Shown: one piece after another, positions 47,667-56,400 of the stretch
Layout of the letters: each line of letters starts with the position of its first letter
How positions within the stretch are numbered: position 1 is the stretch's first letter
Source: Tautonia marina
GTDB lineage: Bacteria; Planctomycetota; Planctomycetia; Isosphaerales; Isosphaeraceae
Assembly (NCBI RefSeq): GCF_009177065.1
Contig: NZ_WEZF01000014.1
Location: 62,001-126,000 of the forward strand
Length of the DNA stretch: 64,000 nt
Reading direction: 5' to 3'
Notes under the pieces: model-generated
Databases searched by the model: none
Told to the model about the DNA's origin: nothing
What the model saw: only the letters and a program-made list of their open reading frames with translations
Made by a program: the position numbers and the translations under genes

Positions 47667-48440
47667 GTGCGCATCTTGCTGACGAACGACGACGGGGTGT
47701 ATGCCGCCGGCCTGCGGGCCTTGCACAAGGAACTGACGAAGCTCGGCGAGGTGACGGTGATCGCCCCGGCTCTGGAACAGAGCGGCGTCGGCCACGCGAT
47801 CACCTTGCTCGACCCGTTGATCGTCTCGTCGATCGACGACGTGGACGGCTCTCAGCTTGGGCTGGCCGTCGAGGGGAGCCCGGCCGACTGCGTGAAGCTG
47901 GCGATTTACGAGCTGATGGATCGGCCGCCGGACCTGATCGTCTCGGGGATCAACCACGGGGCGAACGCGGGGATCAACGTCCTGTACTCGGGCACGGTGG
48001 CCGCGGCGATCGAGGGGGCCTTCTTCGAGATCACCAGTGTTGCCGTCTCGCTCGAATACAGTGAGCACTTCGACTTCCCCTATGCCGCCCGCCACGCGAG
48101 GCGGGTGATCGAGACGATCCTGAGCAACAACCCCCCGGCCGGGTCGTTGTTCAACGTGAACATCCCGTCGCACAACCGAGGGGAGCCGAAGGGGATCAAG
48201 GTGGTGCCGATGGGGGTCGGCCGCCACGGCGAAGGGTTCGAGCGCCGCCGCGACCCGAGGGGCCGCACTTACTACTGGATGACCTATTCCCCCCCCTTCC
48301 GCCTCGAAGGGGAGGCCAGCGACGTGATCGCCCTGGCCGACGGGAACATCACCGTCACCCCACTCCAGTTCGACATGACCCGCCACAACCAGCTCGATGC
48401 GGTCCGCGACTGGACCTGGCCGGGGCCGGAATCCTCCTGA
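47667..48440 (+). CDS. surE: 5'/3'-nucleotidase SurE
   Basis: The 257-residue protein starts at GTG 47667 so that it begins VRILLTNDDGVYAAG, the SurE N-terminus with the metal-binding NDD; TTG 47661 is an alternative. VIAPALEQSGVGHAIT and LIVSGINHGANAG, the latter with the catalytic Asn, and TSVAVS are family blocks, and the length matches the usual ~250. SurE dephosphorylates nucleoside 5'/3'-monophosphates in the cytoplasm and is linked to stationary-phase survival. The upstream minus-strand genes are divergent. The downstream region is repeat-rich. Confidence 0.93.
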   Translation: MRILLTNDDGVYAAGLRALHKELTKLGEVTVIAPALEQSGVGHAITLLDPLIVSSIDDVDGSQLGLAVEGSPADCVKLAIYELMDRPPDLIVSGINHGANAGINVLYSGTVAAAIEGAFFEITSVAVSLEYSEHFDFPYAARHARRVIETILSNNPPAGSLFNVNIPSHNRGEPKGIKVVPMGVGRHGEGFERRRDPRGRTYYWMTYSPPFRLEGEASDVIALADGNITVTPLQFDMTRHNQLDAVRDWTWPGPESS

Positions 48441-48579
48441 CCGCGATCCGCCCCCTCGCCCCTCGCCGGTGTCTCTCCGACCGTCCTGATCGACGCCCGG
48501 TGCGCTCCCTGCGTCCAGGCGGTGCGCCCCGGGCGTTCGTCGTAAGTCGTGGCGATACAGCCAGAACCGACGAATTCGA

Positions 48580-48905
48580 GGGTTCGTTTCGGGACGTCGG
48601 CCGGGGAAATGGGTTCGTTTCGTCACGCTCGGCCGCGGCGTTCGGACGCAGGGCCCGGCGGGGGAATGGGTTCGTTTCGTCGGGCGTGGTTGCCCGGCCT
48701 GGACGGGGCGCCCAACGGTCGGATGGGTTCGTTTCGTCAGGCTTGGAAGATCGGGTCGACTGGCCGGGGGGAGCCTCGGTGCGCCTGGCAGGATGGGCCT
48801 GGTGCGCCGAGGAGGATTGACGCAACGTCTTTTCAAGGAAGGACTCGCGGCTCAATCGGGGCTTCGTTTCGGGAATGGACGCCCTCGGAATGGCTTCGTT
48901 TCGCG
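48580..48905. repeat. Array of GGGTTCGTTTCG-type short repeats
   Basis: The core GG(G)(T/C)TTCGTTTCG(TC) occurs at 48580-48591, 48611-48624, 48668-48681, 48725-48738, about 48861-48871 and about 48892-48903. Core-to-core spacings are 31, 57, 57, 135 and 32 bases. Copies are nearly identical while the spacers are unrelated. The same core, inverted, begins the window (1-10 and 31-43, 33 bases apart). This is an array, but not CRISPR: cores are too short and no cas genes are near. Confidence 0.75.
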
Positions 48906-48994
48906 CCCGGGATCCGGGGCGGTCTGCGAGGCGAAGGTGCGCCTCGGGTGCGCCGCCTGGTGCGCTCCACCATGGGGTGAGACGTTTGGGATGG

Positions 48995-49139
48995 CTGGAC
49001 ACGGCCGGTCGGCGGTGTCCAGGCGGCGAAGCCGCACGAGGCGATCGTGGGACCGACGGCGTGATGGGGATGCGGGGCGGGGGGAGACGCCTCGTGTGCC
49101 TGCGGCACCCAGACAACGCGATGCGTTGTCTGGGACACC
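48995..49139. repeat. Cluster of nested stem-loops
   Basis: Perfect pairs are seen at 48995-49002/49015-49022 (CTGGACAC/GTGTCCAG), 49035-49043/49088-49096 (CACGAGGCG/CGCCTCGTG) and 49108-49119/49123-49134 (CCCAGACAACGC-GAT-GCGTTGTCTGGG). GGTGTCC (49014-49020) can also pair with GGACACC (49133-49139), enclosing the others. It could be a structured RNA, a recombination site or a decayed repeat. Confidence 0.6.
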
Positions 49140-49473
49140 CGAAGCAAGCAGTCATGCCGCCCGTCGCCCATGTCTGCAAGCATAAGACTTGGGGCGGCTC
49201 GATGGGGAGGTGGGGCGGGGCTCTGTCTTGCGGATTTTCAAAGAACGGGCGGACGCGAAGGGGGGCCCTACGGCCCGGCTCGATCCGATCCCGGCGCGGG
49301 AGCAGGGCGAGGGGAGCGCAAAAGGCGACGAAGGCCCCTTCCCTGATAAGATCGTGAAATGCGGGGGCGGCAGTCACATTTCCTCCGGGACGGCGGAAGA
49401 TATCAGGCGGGGGGAGGGGTCGGTCGGCGTCTTGATCATCCGATCAGGAGGGGCCAGAATGAGGCGGCCGCGC

Positions 49474-49589
49474 GGGTGGCCCCGGTTGCTTCGCCAACCG
49501 GGGTCGCGAAGCGACGAGAGGTCACGGAGAAGCATCCCGACGCCTCTTGCGGCTGCGCCACCCCGGTTGACGAGCAACCGGGGCCACCC
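49474..49589. repeat. 116-bp inverted-terminal hairpin repeat, copy 2
   Basis: This is the homologue of 222-336, with the same GGGTGGCCCCGG left end and CCGGGGCCACCC right end. It ends exactly where the AT-richer toxin-tip reading frame starts, so it marks the boundary of the acquired or rearranged segment. Confidence 0.85.
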
Positions 49590-49934
49590 GCGAGGGGCCG
49601 CATATCTGGTAATCCTCGCTCGTTTGGCACACAATCTCACCTTACCTTTGAGCGACTCAACGACCGCTTGAATCGTCGCCTGATCGATCAAGGCAGTTCG
49701 TTCAGAGTAGCAACAGAAGAGTTTCGTGATGCCGCTGGTGTCGTAGTTGGTAGACGTGCTAGAGGTTCGATTGGTGCTGATGCCGTCATCCGAAATCTTG
49801 ACGATGCTTCTGTGCTTGAGATTCTTGACCTGAAGACGCACGGGGGTATCCTGCGACCGATTTCTCCTTCACGACAGACGCAGTTTGGAACACGATTTGG
49901 CGCACCAGCGCAGGAGATATTTAGACAGCGATGA
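49590..49934 (+). pseudogene. Detached C-terminal toxin domain (RHS/polymorphic toxin tip), nuclease-like
   Basis: From the edge of the hairpin repeat the frame encodes about 114 residues of protein-like sequence, ending at 49934: LTFERLNDRLNRRLIDQG, then RGSIGADAVIRN and LEILDLKTHGG. GADAV followed by ExxDLK resembles a PD-(D/E)XK nuclease core (Asp, then Asp/Glu-x-Lys). Short terminal nuclease domains of this size are typical tips of RHS/WapA toxins, and an RHS core fragment lies at 50784. There is no proper start: the repeat replaces the 5' part, so it is a silent cassette or a remnant. The stop overlaps the next start as ATGA. Base composition is AT-richer than the surroundings. Confidence 0.55.
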
Positions 49935-50521
49935 CGCCCAAACAGTTTGACAAAGTAGCACGACAACTCTTCGCAGATGTATTGTCGGCTTACGGATTCA
50001 GTTGTGAGGAATCACGATTCTGCACGTTTTACCGTCAGCATTCTGATGAAGTGTTTCATTTCGTACTTCCTGACTTGGGGATTTGTGGGACGTGGTTTGA
50101 CGTGAAAGTGTTTCCGGCATCTCCATTGCTTGACCCGTTGTTCAAAGAGCAATTTCCCGATGACGTGGGGGTTCCGACAGACAGCTTTTCGTACTTGAGT
50201 GAACGAGGCATTGGTCTCGATCAGGAAAAGTTCAACTGCAAAACCGAGGATAATTTGCGCCGTCGATTTGAGTCGAGCGTGCGACCGGCACTGGAAGAAC
50301 GGGCGATACCCTACCTCGATCAATTCCGTTCGATTGATGACATCGTCCCAGTGTTGAGAAACCCTATGTTCCGTGGGATCGGACTGCATTGTATTGGCAA
50401 GATGGAAGAAGCCATTCCGCTGCTCCAACAACAAAGGGAAAGGTTGTCATTGTCGGACAGCGATGCCCCCGCCATTTCAGCACGGCTTAGGTTCATCGAA
50501 GAATTACTCGAAGGCCATTAG
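49931..50521 (+). CDS. Candidate immunity protein to the toxin tip (DUF4304-like?)
   Basis: A 196-residue protein from ATG 49931, overlapping the toxin-tip stop by 4 bp. It is soluble and has no signal peptide. The first part (MTPKQFDKVARQLFADVLSAYGF, then CGTWFDVKVFP) recalls DUF4304-type proteins; the second half is helical and ends IPLLQQQRERLS and ARLRFIEELLEG. Composition is AT-richer than the genome average here, as with the upstream domain, indicating joint transfer. A toxin-linked 4-bp overlap is the classic immunity-gene position, but binding to the toxin is inferred. Confidence 0.6.
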   Translation: MTPKQFDKVARQLFADVLSAYGFSCEESRFCTFYRQHSDEVFHFVLPDLGICGTWFDVKVFPASPLLDPLFKEQFPDDVGVPTDSFSYLSERGIGLDQEKFNCKTEDNLRRRFESSVRPALEERAIPYLDQFRSIDDIVPVLRNPMFRGIGLHCIGKMEEAIPLLQQQRERLSLSDSDAPAISARLRFIEELLEGH

Positions 50522-50529
50522 AGCGATGT

Positions 50530-50700
50530 TCATGTTGGTGTAGCGGCGTAGCCGCAATGCGTGAAGAAGTTCCGACATTCTCGCAAGTCGAACTCGCCAA
50601 CTAACCGACCGATCCGCCGCCACAGCCGCCCGACTATCCGCTCCCCGGCCTTGCGTAGCAGGGCCTTGAGCTTGGCGAAGGCCTGCTCGATCGGGAGCCG
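50530..50700 (-). pseudogene. 3' fragment of an IS630-family transposase
   Basis: On the minus strand, LPIEQAFAKLKALLRKAGER, then GRLWRRIGRL and NFFTHCGYAATPT, match the C-terminal end of IS630/Tc1-type transposases, where NPIEQ(A/x)F contains the last catalytic Glu. Only about the last 55 residues remain, with the stop at 50530-50532; the rest of the element is gone. No terminal repeats can be assigned. It marks past IS activity beside the RHS fragment. Confidence 0.8.
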
Positions 50701-50783
50701 AAAACGGGGACATTCCGAATATCGACATTTGTCGTAGATCAAAGCTCACCTCTTCCCCACCTGCGGCCTCAGCCTGAGCAGGG

Positions 50784-51077
50784 CCCGCCCCCGCGACGCC
50801 CTGGACGGCCTACGACGGCGTGCACGCCTACGCCGACTTCGACGGCTCCGGCACGCTGCAAACCCGCTACCTGCACGGGCCGGCCGTGGACATGCTCCTG
50901 GCCCGCACCTCCGCCGCCGGCACCACCGCCTGGTACCTGACCGACCGCCTCGGCTCGCTGCGCGACCTGGCCAGCACCTCCGGCACCGTGATCAACCACG
51001 TCGCCTACGACGGCTTCGGACGCGTCGTCAGCGAGTCCAGCCCGGCGAACGGCGACCGCTTCAAGTTCACCGGACGC
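50784..51077 (+). pseudogene. RHS-repeat core fragment
   Basis: In one frame the sequence reads WTAYDGVHAYADFDGSG, then TRYLHGPAVDMLLAR, WYLTDRLGSLRDLA, TVINHVAYDGFGRVVSES and RFKFTGR. This is the YD-repeat end of an RHS protein, just before the conserved DPIG-type core end. It lacks a start, stops after FTGR, and lacks the following (E/D)(Y/F)D...YYRARYY block. A TGA at 50775 closes the frame upstream. It is an orphan core piece, in the same orientation as the toxin tip but downstream of it, so the locus has been rearranged. Confidence 0.85.
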
Positions 51078-51172
51078 CGCCGTCGCCGGGCTGCCGAAGG
51101 GGATCGGCGCGGGACTCGGCGTCGAGGGTCGTCCCGACGGCAAGCCGACGGGGGAGACGCGGGCGGTCACGT
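51078..51172 (+). other. Short unassigned fragment after the RHS core
   Basis: One plus-strand frame reads GLPKGIGAGLGVEGRPDG and TGETRAVTFT, which looks more like protein than the surrounding shadows, but it has no start and is not recognised. It may be the tail of another broken gene joined at the rearrangement point. Confidence 0.3.
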
Positions 51173-51505
51173 TCACTCGGAGTGGGCGAGGGCCTGGTGG
51201 GCGAGGTGGCGGATGAGCTCGTTGAGGCTGAGGGACTGGGACTCGGCGAGGAGGGCGAGTTGGCGGTGGAGGTCGGGGCCGAGGCGGACCTGGAAGTTGC
51301 CGGAGTAGGGGCGCTCGGGGAGCTCGCCGCGCGATCGGCAGAATTCGAGGTAGTCGTCGATCGAGTCGCGGAAGGCCTGCTCGGCGTCGTCGACGGTGGA
51401 GCCTTCGAAGGTGATGACGTCGCGGAGGCCGACGACCCGGCCGTGGATGCGCCGGGCCTCGGTATCGACCTCCATCCGACCCAGATAGCCCTTATAGGTG
51501 ATCAT
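51173..51505 (-). CDS. hicB: HicB-family antitoxin
   Basis: A 110-residue protein. The N-terminal partial RNase-H-like fold shows YKGYLGRMEVDTEARRIHG, then GLRDVITFEG, and DDYLEFCRSRG. The C-terminal ribbon-helix-helix is FQVRLGPDLHRQLALLA and SLSLNELIRHLAHQ. This is the standard HicB layout: it blocks the HicA toxin and represses the operon. Its ATG overlaps the hicA stop by 4 bp, so the two are co-translated, toxin first, as usual for hicAB. Confidence 0.9.
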   Translation of the reverse strand: MITYKGYLGRMEVDTEARRIHGRVVGLRDVITFEGSTVDDAEQAFRDSIDDYLEFCRSRGELPERPYSGNFQVRLGPDLHRQLALLAESQSLSLNELIRHLAHQALAHSE

Positions 51506-51765
51506 GAGGATTCCTCGGCCCGAATCAGGAATTCACGAACGGCTTCGACGGTTCCCTTGCTGGCCTCTTTCTCCGGGTGAGGACGGTGGAAGACGGCTCG
51601 GACGCCGTTGAGATGGACCCGGACGCGGGAGCCTCGGCCCTCGGTGATCTCGGCTCCCAGGGCACCGAGCAGGGCCTCGATGGCTCGCCAGGAAAGGTCG
51701 CCTCGCGTTGGTGTTTCGAAGACCGCGTCGCGGGTCGTCCGGTGCTTGCGGCTCAATCGGGCCAT
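51502..51765 (-). CDS. hicA: HicA-family mRNA interferase toxin
   Basis: The 87-residue protein starts at ATG 51765. The HicA core is LSWRAIEALLGALGAE, GRGSRVRVHLNGVRAVFHRPHP, and ending KGTVEAVREFL. The conserved His in FHRPHP is the expected catalytic residue of the dsRBD-like ribonuclease fold. Family members cleave mRNA during growth arrest. The length is normal to slightly long because of a basic N-terminal extension. A palindromic operator candidate precedes it. Confidence 0.9.
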   Translation of the reverse strand: MARLSRKHRTTRDAVFETPTRGDLSWRAIEALLGALGAEITEGRGSRVRVHLNGVRAVFHRPHPEKEASKGTVEAVREFLIRAEESS

Positions 51766-51788
51766 GGGTCCCCCACGCCTGCCAGGCA

Positions 51789-51823
51789 ATGGTACCACAG
51801 GGTGATACCATTCTCCATGGTAC
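51789..51823. promoter_or_regulatory. Inverted-repeat operator candidate for hicAB
   Basis: ATGGTA (51789-51794) and TACCAT (51806-51811) are inverted over an 11-base spacer; ATGGTAC recurs at 51817-51823. The set lies 24-58 bases upstream of hicA, where HicB's ribbon-helix-helix domain would be expected to bind. Confidence 0.55.
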
Positions 51824-51944
51824 GAGAGGGGCATGTGAAGGACAAGGGTTTCGAACCGTTGCCGGGGCCGATGCCTACCCGTCTGGGGGTGGCGCGATCC
51901 CGGCGACCCCGGGGCCCTGCACGATTCGATTCCATGCGGTGAAA

Positions 51945-53033
51945 CTACCCCATGTTGCCGGTGAAGCTGGCGCGGCCGACGATGAGGGGGTCGGTCTGGC
52001 CGACCTTGCTCGAGTCCTTGCCGCTGTAATCGAGCGAGCGCAGGACGTATCGCATGGCGTTGAGCCGGGCGCGCTTCTTGCAGTCGGACTTGACGACGAT
52101 CCAGGGGCATTCGGAATGGTCGGTGTGGAAGAACATTGCCTCCTTGGCCGTCGTGTAGTCGTCCCACTTGTCCAGTGAGGCCTGGTCGATGGGGCTGAGC
52201 TTCCACTGTTTGAGGGGGTGGATCTCACGCTCTCGGAAGCGGCGGCGCTGCTCCTTGCGGCTGACCGAGAACCAGAACTTGATCAGATGAATGCCGCTGT
52301 TGACCAGGTGGCGTTCGATCTCCGGGGCCTGGTGCATGAAGGCGGCGTAGTCTTCGTTGGAGCAGAAGCCCATCACCCGCTCGACCCCGGCGCGGTTGTA
52401 CCAGGAGCGGTCAAACAGCACGATCTCGCCGTGGGTGGGCATGTGCTTGAGGTAGCGCTGGAAGTACCACTGGCCTTGTTCCTCGGAGGTCGGCTTCTCC
52501 AGGGCGACCACGCGAGCGCCGCGGGGGTTCAGGTGCTCCATGAACCGCTTGATGGTGCCACCCTTGCCGGCGGCATCGCGGCCCTCGAAGAAGATGACGA
52601 TGCGCTGGCCGGTCTCCTTCACCCAGGCCTGGAGCTTGAGCAGCTCGACCTGCAGCTGGTACTTCTGGCGCTCGTAGCTTTTGCGAGAGAGGCGGTTCTT
52701 GTACGGGTAGACGGCGCTTCGCCAGTCATCGACCAGCTCGTCGTCGGGGCTGATCGGCAAGCGGGTTTCGAAGGTCTGCCAGCGGGCGAGGGCGGCCTTC
52801 AGGGCCTCGGCGTCGTCGGGAGAGGCTCCTTCCAGGATGGCTTCCAGGGTCTTCAGGGCTTGCTGGTAGCTCTCTGGCCTGGGCTCCGTGCTGTTGAGGA
52901 CATCTTCGGCGGCGCTGGCCTGCGCGTCCTGAGCTTCCAGGCTCTGCTGGAGCACGGTGAAGGTCTCCACGTTCCTGGCCAACGCGTTGGTCTTTTCGGT
53001 TGGGAAGTCTCTGCCCTGAGTGTTCTGGCTCAT
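51945..53033 (-). CDS. ppk2: Polyphosphate kinase 2
   Basis: The 362-residue protein starts at ATG 53033 behind GAGGGG. The N-terminal ~110 residues are helical and not conserved. The PPK2 domain follows: YERQKYQLQVELLKLQ, Walker A FFEGRDAAGKGGTI (~150), LNPRGARVVAL, lid residues, and Walker B LFDRSWYNRAGVERVMGF. C-terminal WKLSPIDQASLDKWDDY is typical. It transfers phosphate between polyphosphate and nucleotides, mostly making GTP/ATP from GDP/ADP. It is a single gene not linked to ppk1. Confidence 0.93.
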   Translation of the reverse strand: MSQNTQGRDFPTEKTNALARNVETFTVLQQSLEAQDAQASAAEDVLNSTEPRPESYQQALKTLEAILEGASPDDAEALKAALARWQTFETRLPISPDDELVDDWRSAVYPYKNRLSRKSYERQKYQLQVELLKLQAWVKETGQRIVIFFEGRDAAGKGGTIKRFMEHLNPRGARVVALEKPTSEEQGQWYFQRYLKHMPTHGEIVLFDRSWYNRAGVERVMGFCSNEDYAAFMHQAPEIERHLVNSGIHLIKFWFSVSRKEQRRRFREREIHPLKQWKLSPIDQASLDKWDDYTTAKEAMFFHTDHSECPWIVVKSDCKKRARLNAMRYVLRSLDYSGKDSSKVGQTDPLIVGRASFTGNMG

Positions 53034-53415
53034 CTGCTGTTCCCCTCCGCCGCGATCGATCCCAAGGGTGAGACACGCTTCCAAAGACCCTCAATCCCGC
53101 AACATCCGAGCGCCGGATGCCGCAGGATGAGATCCAATCATGGCCGCTCTCCAGCCGAGCGGCACATGAAGAAGTCGGCGGACGTTCGACGGCCGCCCCC
53201 GGAGCACGCCCAATGAACCAAACGTCTCCACGCCTCTCTTCCATGCTAATCCAGTGGCGCGAGGCATGCCAGAACCGGATTCCCGAGCATCCTCGACCCC
53301 TCGACCGCCGGGGTCGTCTCTCCGCAACATTCCAAGGGCCGGTCTTCGGACCACGAACCGTTCGGAGGGGGCCGGGGGCTGATCCGATGACTTGAGGAGA
53401 TCAAATTGGTGTCTG
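53034..53415. other. Intergenic region, nothing recognised
   Basis: A 382-bp gap between the ppk2 start and the 3' end of the kinase-WD40 gene on the same strand. No frame is protein-like and no repeat or hairpin stands out. The ppk2 promoter should lie here. Confidence 0.4.
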
Positions 53416-56400
53416 TCAATTCGACGAGACGGTCGCCTTCGCGTGCCAGATCCGGAGCCAGGCGTTGCCCTCGGCGGACGGGCTGGAGGCGGCCAGGGCG
53501 GAGCCGTCGGCCGAGAAGCAGAGCTGCGAGACGGGCGGTCCGCCGGGCTCGACCAGGCGGAGCAGCTCTCGATGGGAGGCAACGTCCCAGAGCAAGACGG
53601 CGCCGCCCAGTCCACCGGTTGCCAGGGTGCGGCCGTCGGGGCTGAAGGCGGCCGAGAGGACGGCGCCGCGGTGTCCGGAGAGCGTTGCCAGCAGGCGGAG
53701 CGACCGGGCGTCCCAGAGGGTTGCCGTCGGCGACTTGCCCAGGGCGATGAGGTGCCGGTCATCGGCCGAGGGGACCAGGGCGTCGATCCAGGCCGGGTGC
53801 GTCTCTCCGGCCGGGTCGACCCTCCCCGGCCCCGAGACCTCCAGCCGGTGCGGTTCGTAGCTGGTCGAGACCAGCAGCGAGGACCCATCGGCTGCTGCCC
53901 AGAGGCCTGAGATGTCCAGGCCGCGAGCAGCGGGATCGACCCGGCCCAGTTCGGTCCCGGTTGCGACCTCGATGATCCGGGCGGCCGACTCCCCTCCGGA
54001 CCAGGCGACCAGCGATCGGCCGTCCTGGGAGAATCCGAGCCTCCAGGCCGGGCCGGGAACCAGGGGGATCGATCGGTTCGGTCGGTCGTCGGTCGGGGTG
54101 ATGGTCAGCGTGCCGTCGGCCGAGAGGGTGGCCGAAACCCGGCCGTCGGGAGCGAGGGCCGCCAGGCCCCCGGCCCCGGCGGGAGGGGATTTTGGGCGTG
54201 GCAGCGAGGCCCCCGATTGCGGGTCGATCGCCTCGATCCGGCCATCCGGCCCCAGCACCAACAGCGAACGCCCATCCGGCCCGAAGGCGATCCCGGAGGG
54301 GGAGTCGACCGACACGCGACCCTCGACGGGGCCGAGCCGGCCTGGGTCCCAGAGCCGGACGGAGCCGTCTCGGCCGGCGCTGGCCAGGGTGCGGCCGTCG
54401 GGGCTGAAGGCGACGCACCAGACCCGGTTGGTATGACCGGCCAGGGCCGCGATCGAGCGGCGTTGGTCCACGTCCCAGAGCCAGACCGCGTGGTCGTCGG
54501 TCGCCCCGGCCAGGGTGCGGCCGTCGGGGCTGAAGGCGACCGACTGGATCGAGCCTCCGACGGCGACGAGCCTCCCGACCGCTCGGGCGGCCTCGGAGTT
54601 GAACAGGTCGACGATGCCCCCCCGGCCGGCGGCCGCCAGGGTGCGGCCGTCCGGCGCGAAGGCGGCCCCGAAATAGCTTTGCGCGCGGCTGTCGGCCGGG
54701 ACGATGCCCGAGGACCCCGGCCGCCTCGCCAGCGCGAATTCCCGGCCGCTCCCCGGCTTCAGGTCGAACAGGTCGAGCATCGAACCGTAGCCGACGACGG
54801 CCAGCCCCCGGCCGTCCGGCGAGACGGCGAACCCCTCGCACTGGTCGAGCCCGATCGGCCAGCGGCCCAGCGGCCGGCCGTCGGCCGCATCGAAGGCCAG
54901 GACCGCACCGGCCCGGTCGAGGGTCAGAAGGGATCGGCCATCCGGGGAGAACTCGGCGCCGAAGACCCAGTCGTCGTGCCCGTCGAGGACCAGGCGGGGG
55001 GCGTTCCCCTCGGCGTCGAGGTCGAAGACGCGGGCGGTGCCGTCGTCGCTGGCGGTGACGATCGAGCGGCCGTCGGGGCTGAAGCGGACGCCGTTGACCT
55101 CGTCGTTGTGGGCCTGGATCGTCCGGAGCAACGCTCCCGACCCGGGGTCCCAGAGGCGGACGGTCCCGTCCTTACCCGCCGAGGCGAGCCATCGGCCGTC
55201 GGGGCTGAAGCGGACGTGATAGACGTCTTCTCGGTGCCCCAGCAACGGGGGCCGATGCCCCCTGGTCTGGGCGTCGAGCAGCCGCCAGACGAAGTCGGGG
55301 CCGGGGGAGGTTCCGGGCTCGGGCCGGTGACGATCGAGCGCCTTGCGAGCCTCCCGGGCGTTGCCCCGGCGGAGGGCCCTCCTGGCGGCGACCAGATCGT
55401 CGGCGTACGCCCACCAGGCCGGCTCGGTCGACGGGGCGGCCTCGTCGCGGGCGGTCCCGGGCAGGGGCTCGGGCTTCGCGGCGACCTCCGCGACGGATCG
55501 GGCCTCGGCTGGTCCCGGTCGATCCTCCGGTTGATCCCGAGCGGCCAGCAGGGCGATGGTGCCGGCCGTGATCGCCAATCCCACCGAGACAATCGCCGCC
55601 GGCCTCCTTGCCAGGTTCCGGGCGTTTCGGAGGAGCGCGCCGTTGCGGACACCCGACGGCGAGGAGCCGTCGAGCCATTGGCGGAGGTCGTCGGCCAGGG
55701 CGTCGGCGTCGGGATAGCGGTCGGCGGATCGGGGGGCGAGGGATCTCAGACAGATGGCCTGCAGCGCCGTCGGGACGTCGGGCCGGAGCCGGCCCGGCGG
55801 GGTCGGCCTCGACCGGGCGGCGTTGACCAGGGTCTCAAGGGCACTCCTGCCCGCGTGCGGGGCACGCCCGCAGAGGGTGGCGTAGAGGATCGCGCCGAGC
55901 CCATAGACGTCGGCCTGTGTGCCGATGCGGCCAAGTGACGGGTCGGCCTGCTCGGGGGCCATATAGGGAGCCGAGCCGAGGGGGGTGAGGCTATTGCTGC
56001 CGCCGCCCGGCTCGTCAAGGAGCTTGGCCAGTCCGAAGTCCAGGACGCGGGGGACGAACGGCAGGCCGTCGGCCTCGGGGCGATCGAGCCGGTGGAGCAG
56101 CACGTTGCTCGGCTTCAGGTCGCGGTGCAGCACCCCCCGGCGGTGAGCATGGGCCACGCCCGTGGCCAGCATCAACGCGATCCTGGCCGCCTCGATGGGA
56201 TCGACCGGCCCGGGGCGATCGGCGAGCCATTCGGCCAGCGTCGGCCCGTCGCAGAAGGGAGAGACGAGGTAGACGATCGACGACTCCTCGCCGACCTCCA
56301 GCAACGGGACGATGTTGGGATGGTCGAGCATCGCCGCGGCCTGGGCCTCGCGGAAAAAGCGACGGCGGACCTCCTCGTCGGGCAAGAACTCCGGCCTGGG

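Larger units (their letters stand above)
48441..49589. other. Repeat-rich gene-free region
   Basis: More than 1.1 kb without a convincing gene. It holds the GGGTTCGTTTCG array (48580-48905), a cluster of stem-loops (48995-49139) and the second hairpin repeat (49474-49589). Long frames on both strands read as Arg/Pro/Ser-rich repeats of DETNPF/TKRTHF type and change phase between units, so they are not coding. Confidence 0.6.

Noticed and set aside
48580-48905. CRISPR array
   Set aside because: Cores are only 12-14 bp, spacing is irregular and no cas genes are near.
48355-49377. Minus-strand frame with DETNPF repeats suggesting a repetitive protein
   Set aside because: The repeat units change reading phase (31- and 32-bp spacings), so the frame is not selected as protein.
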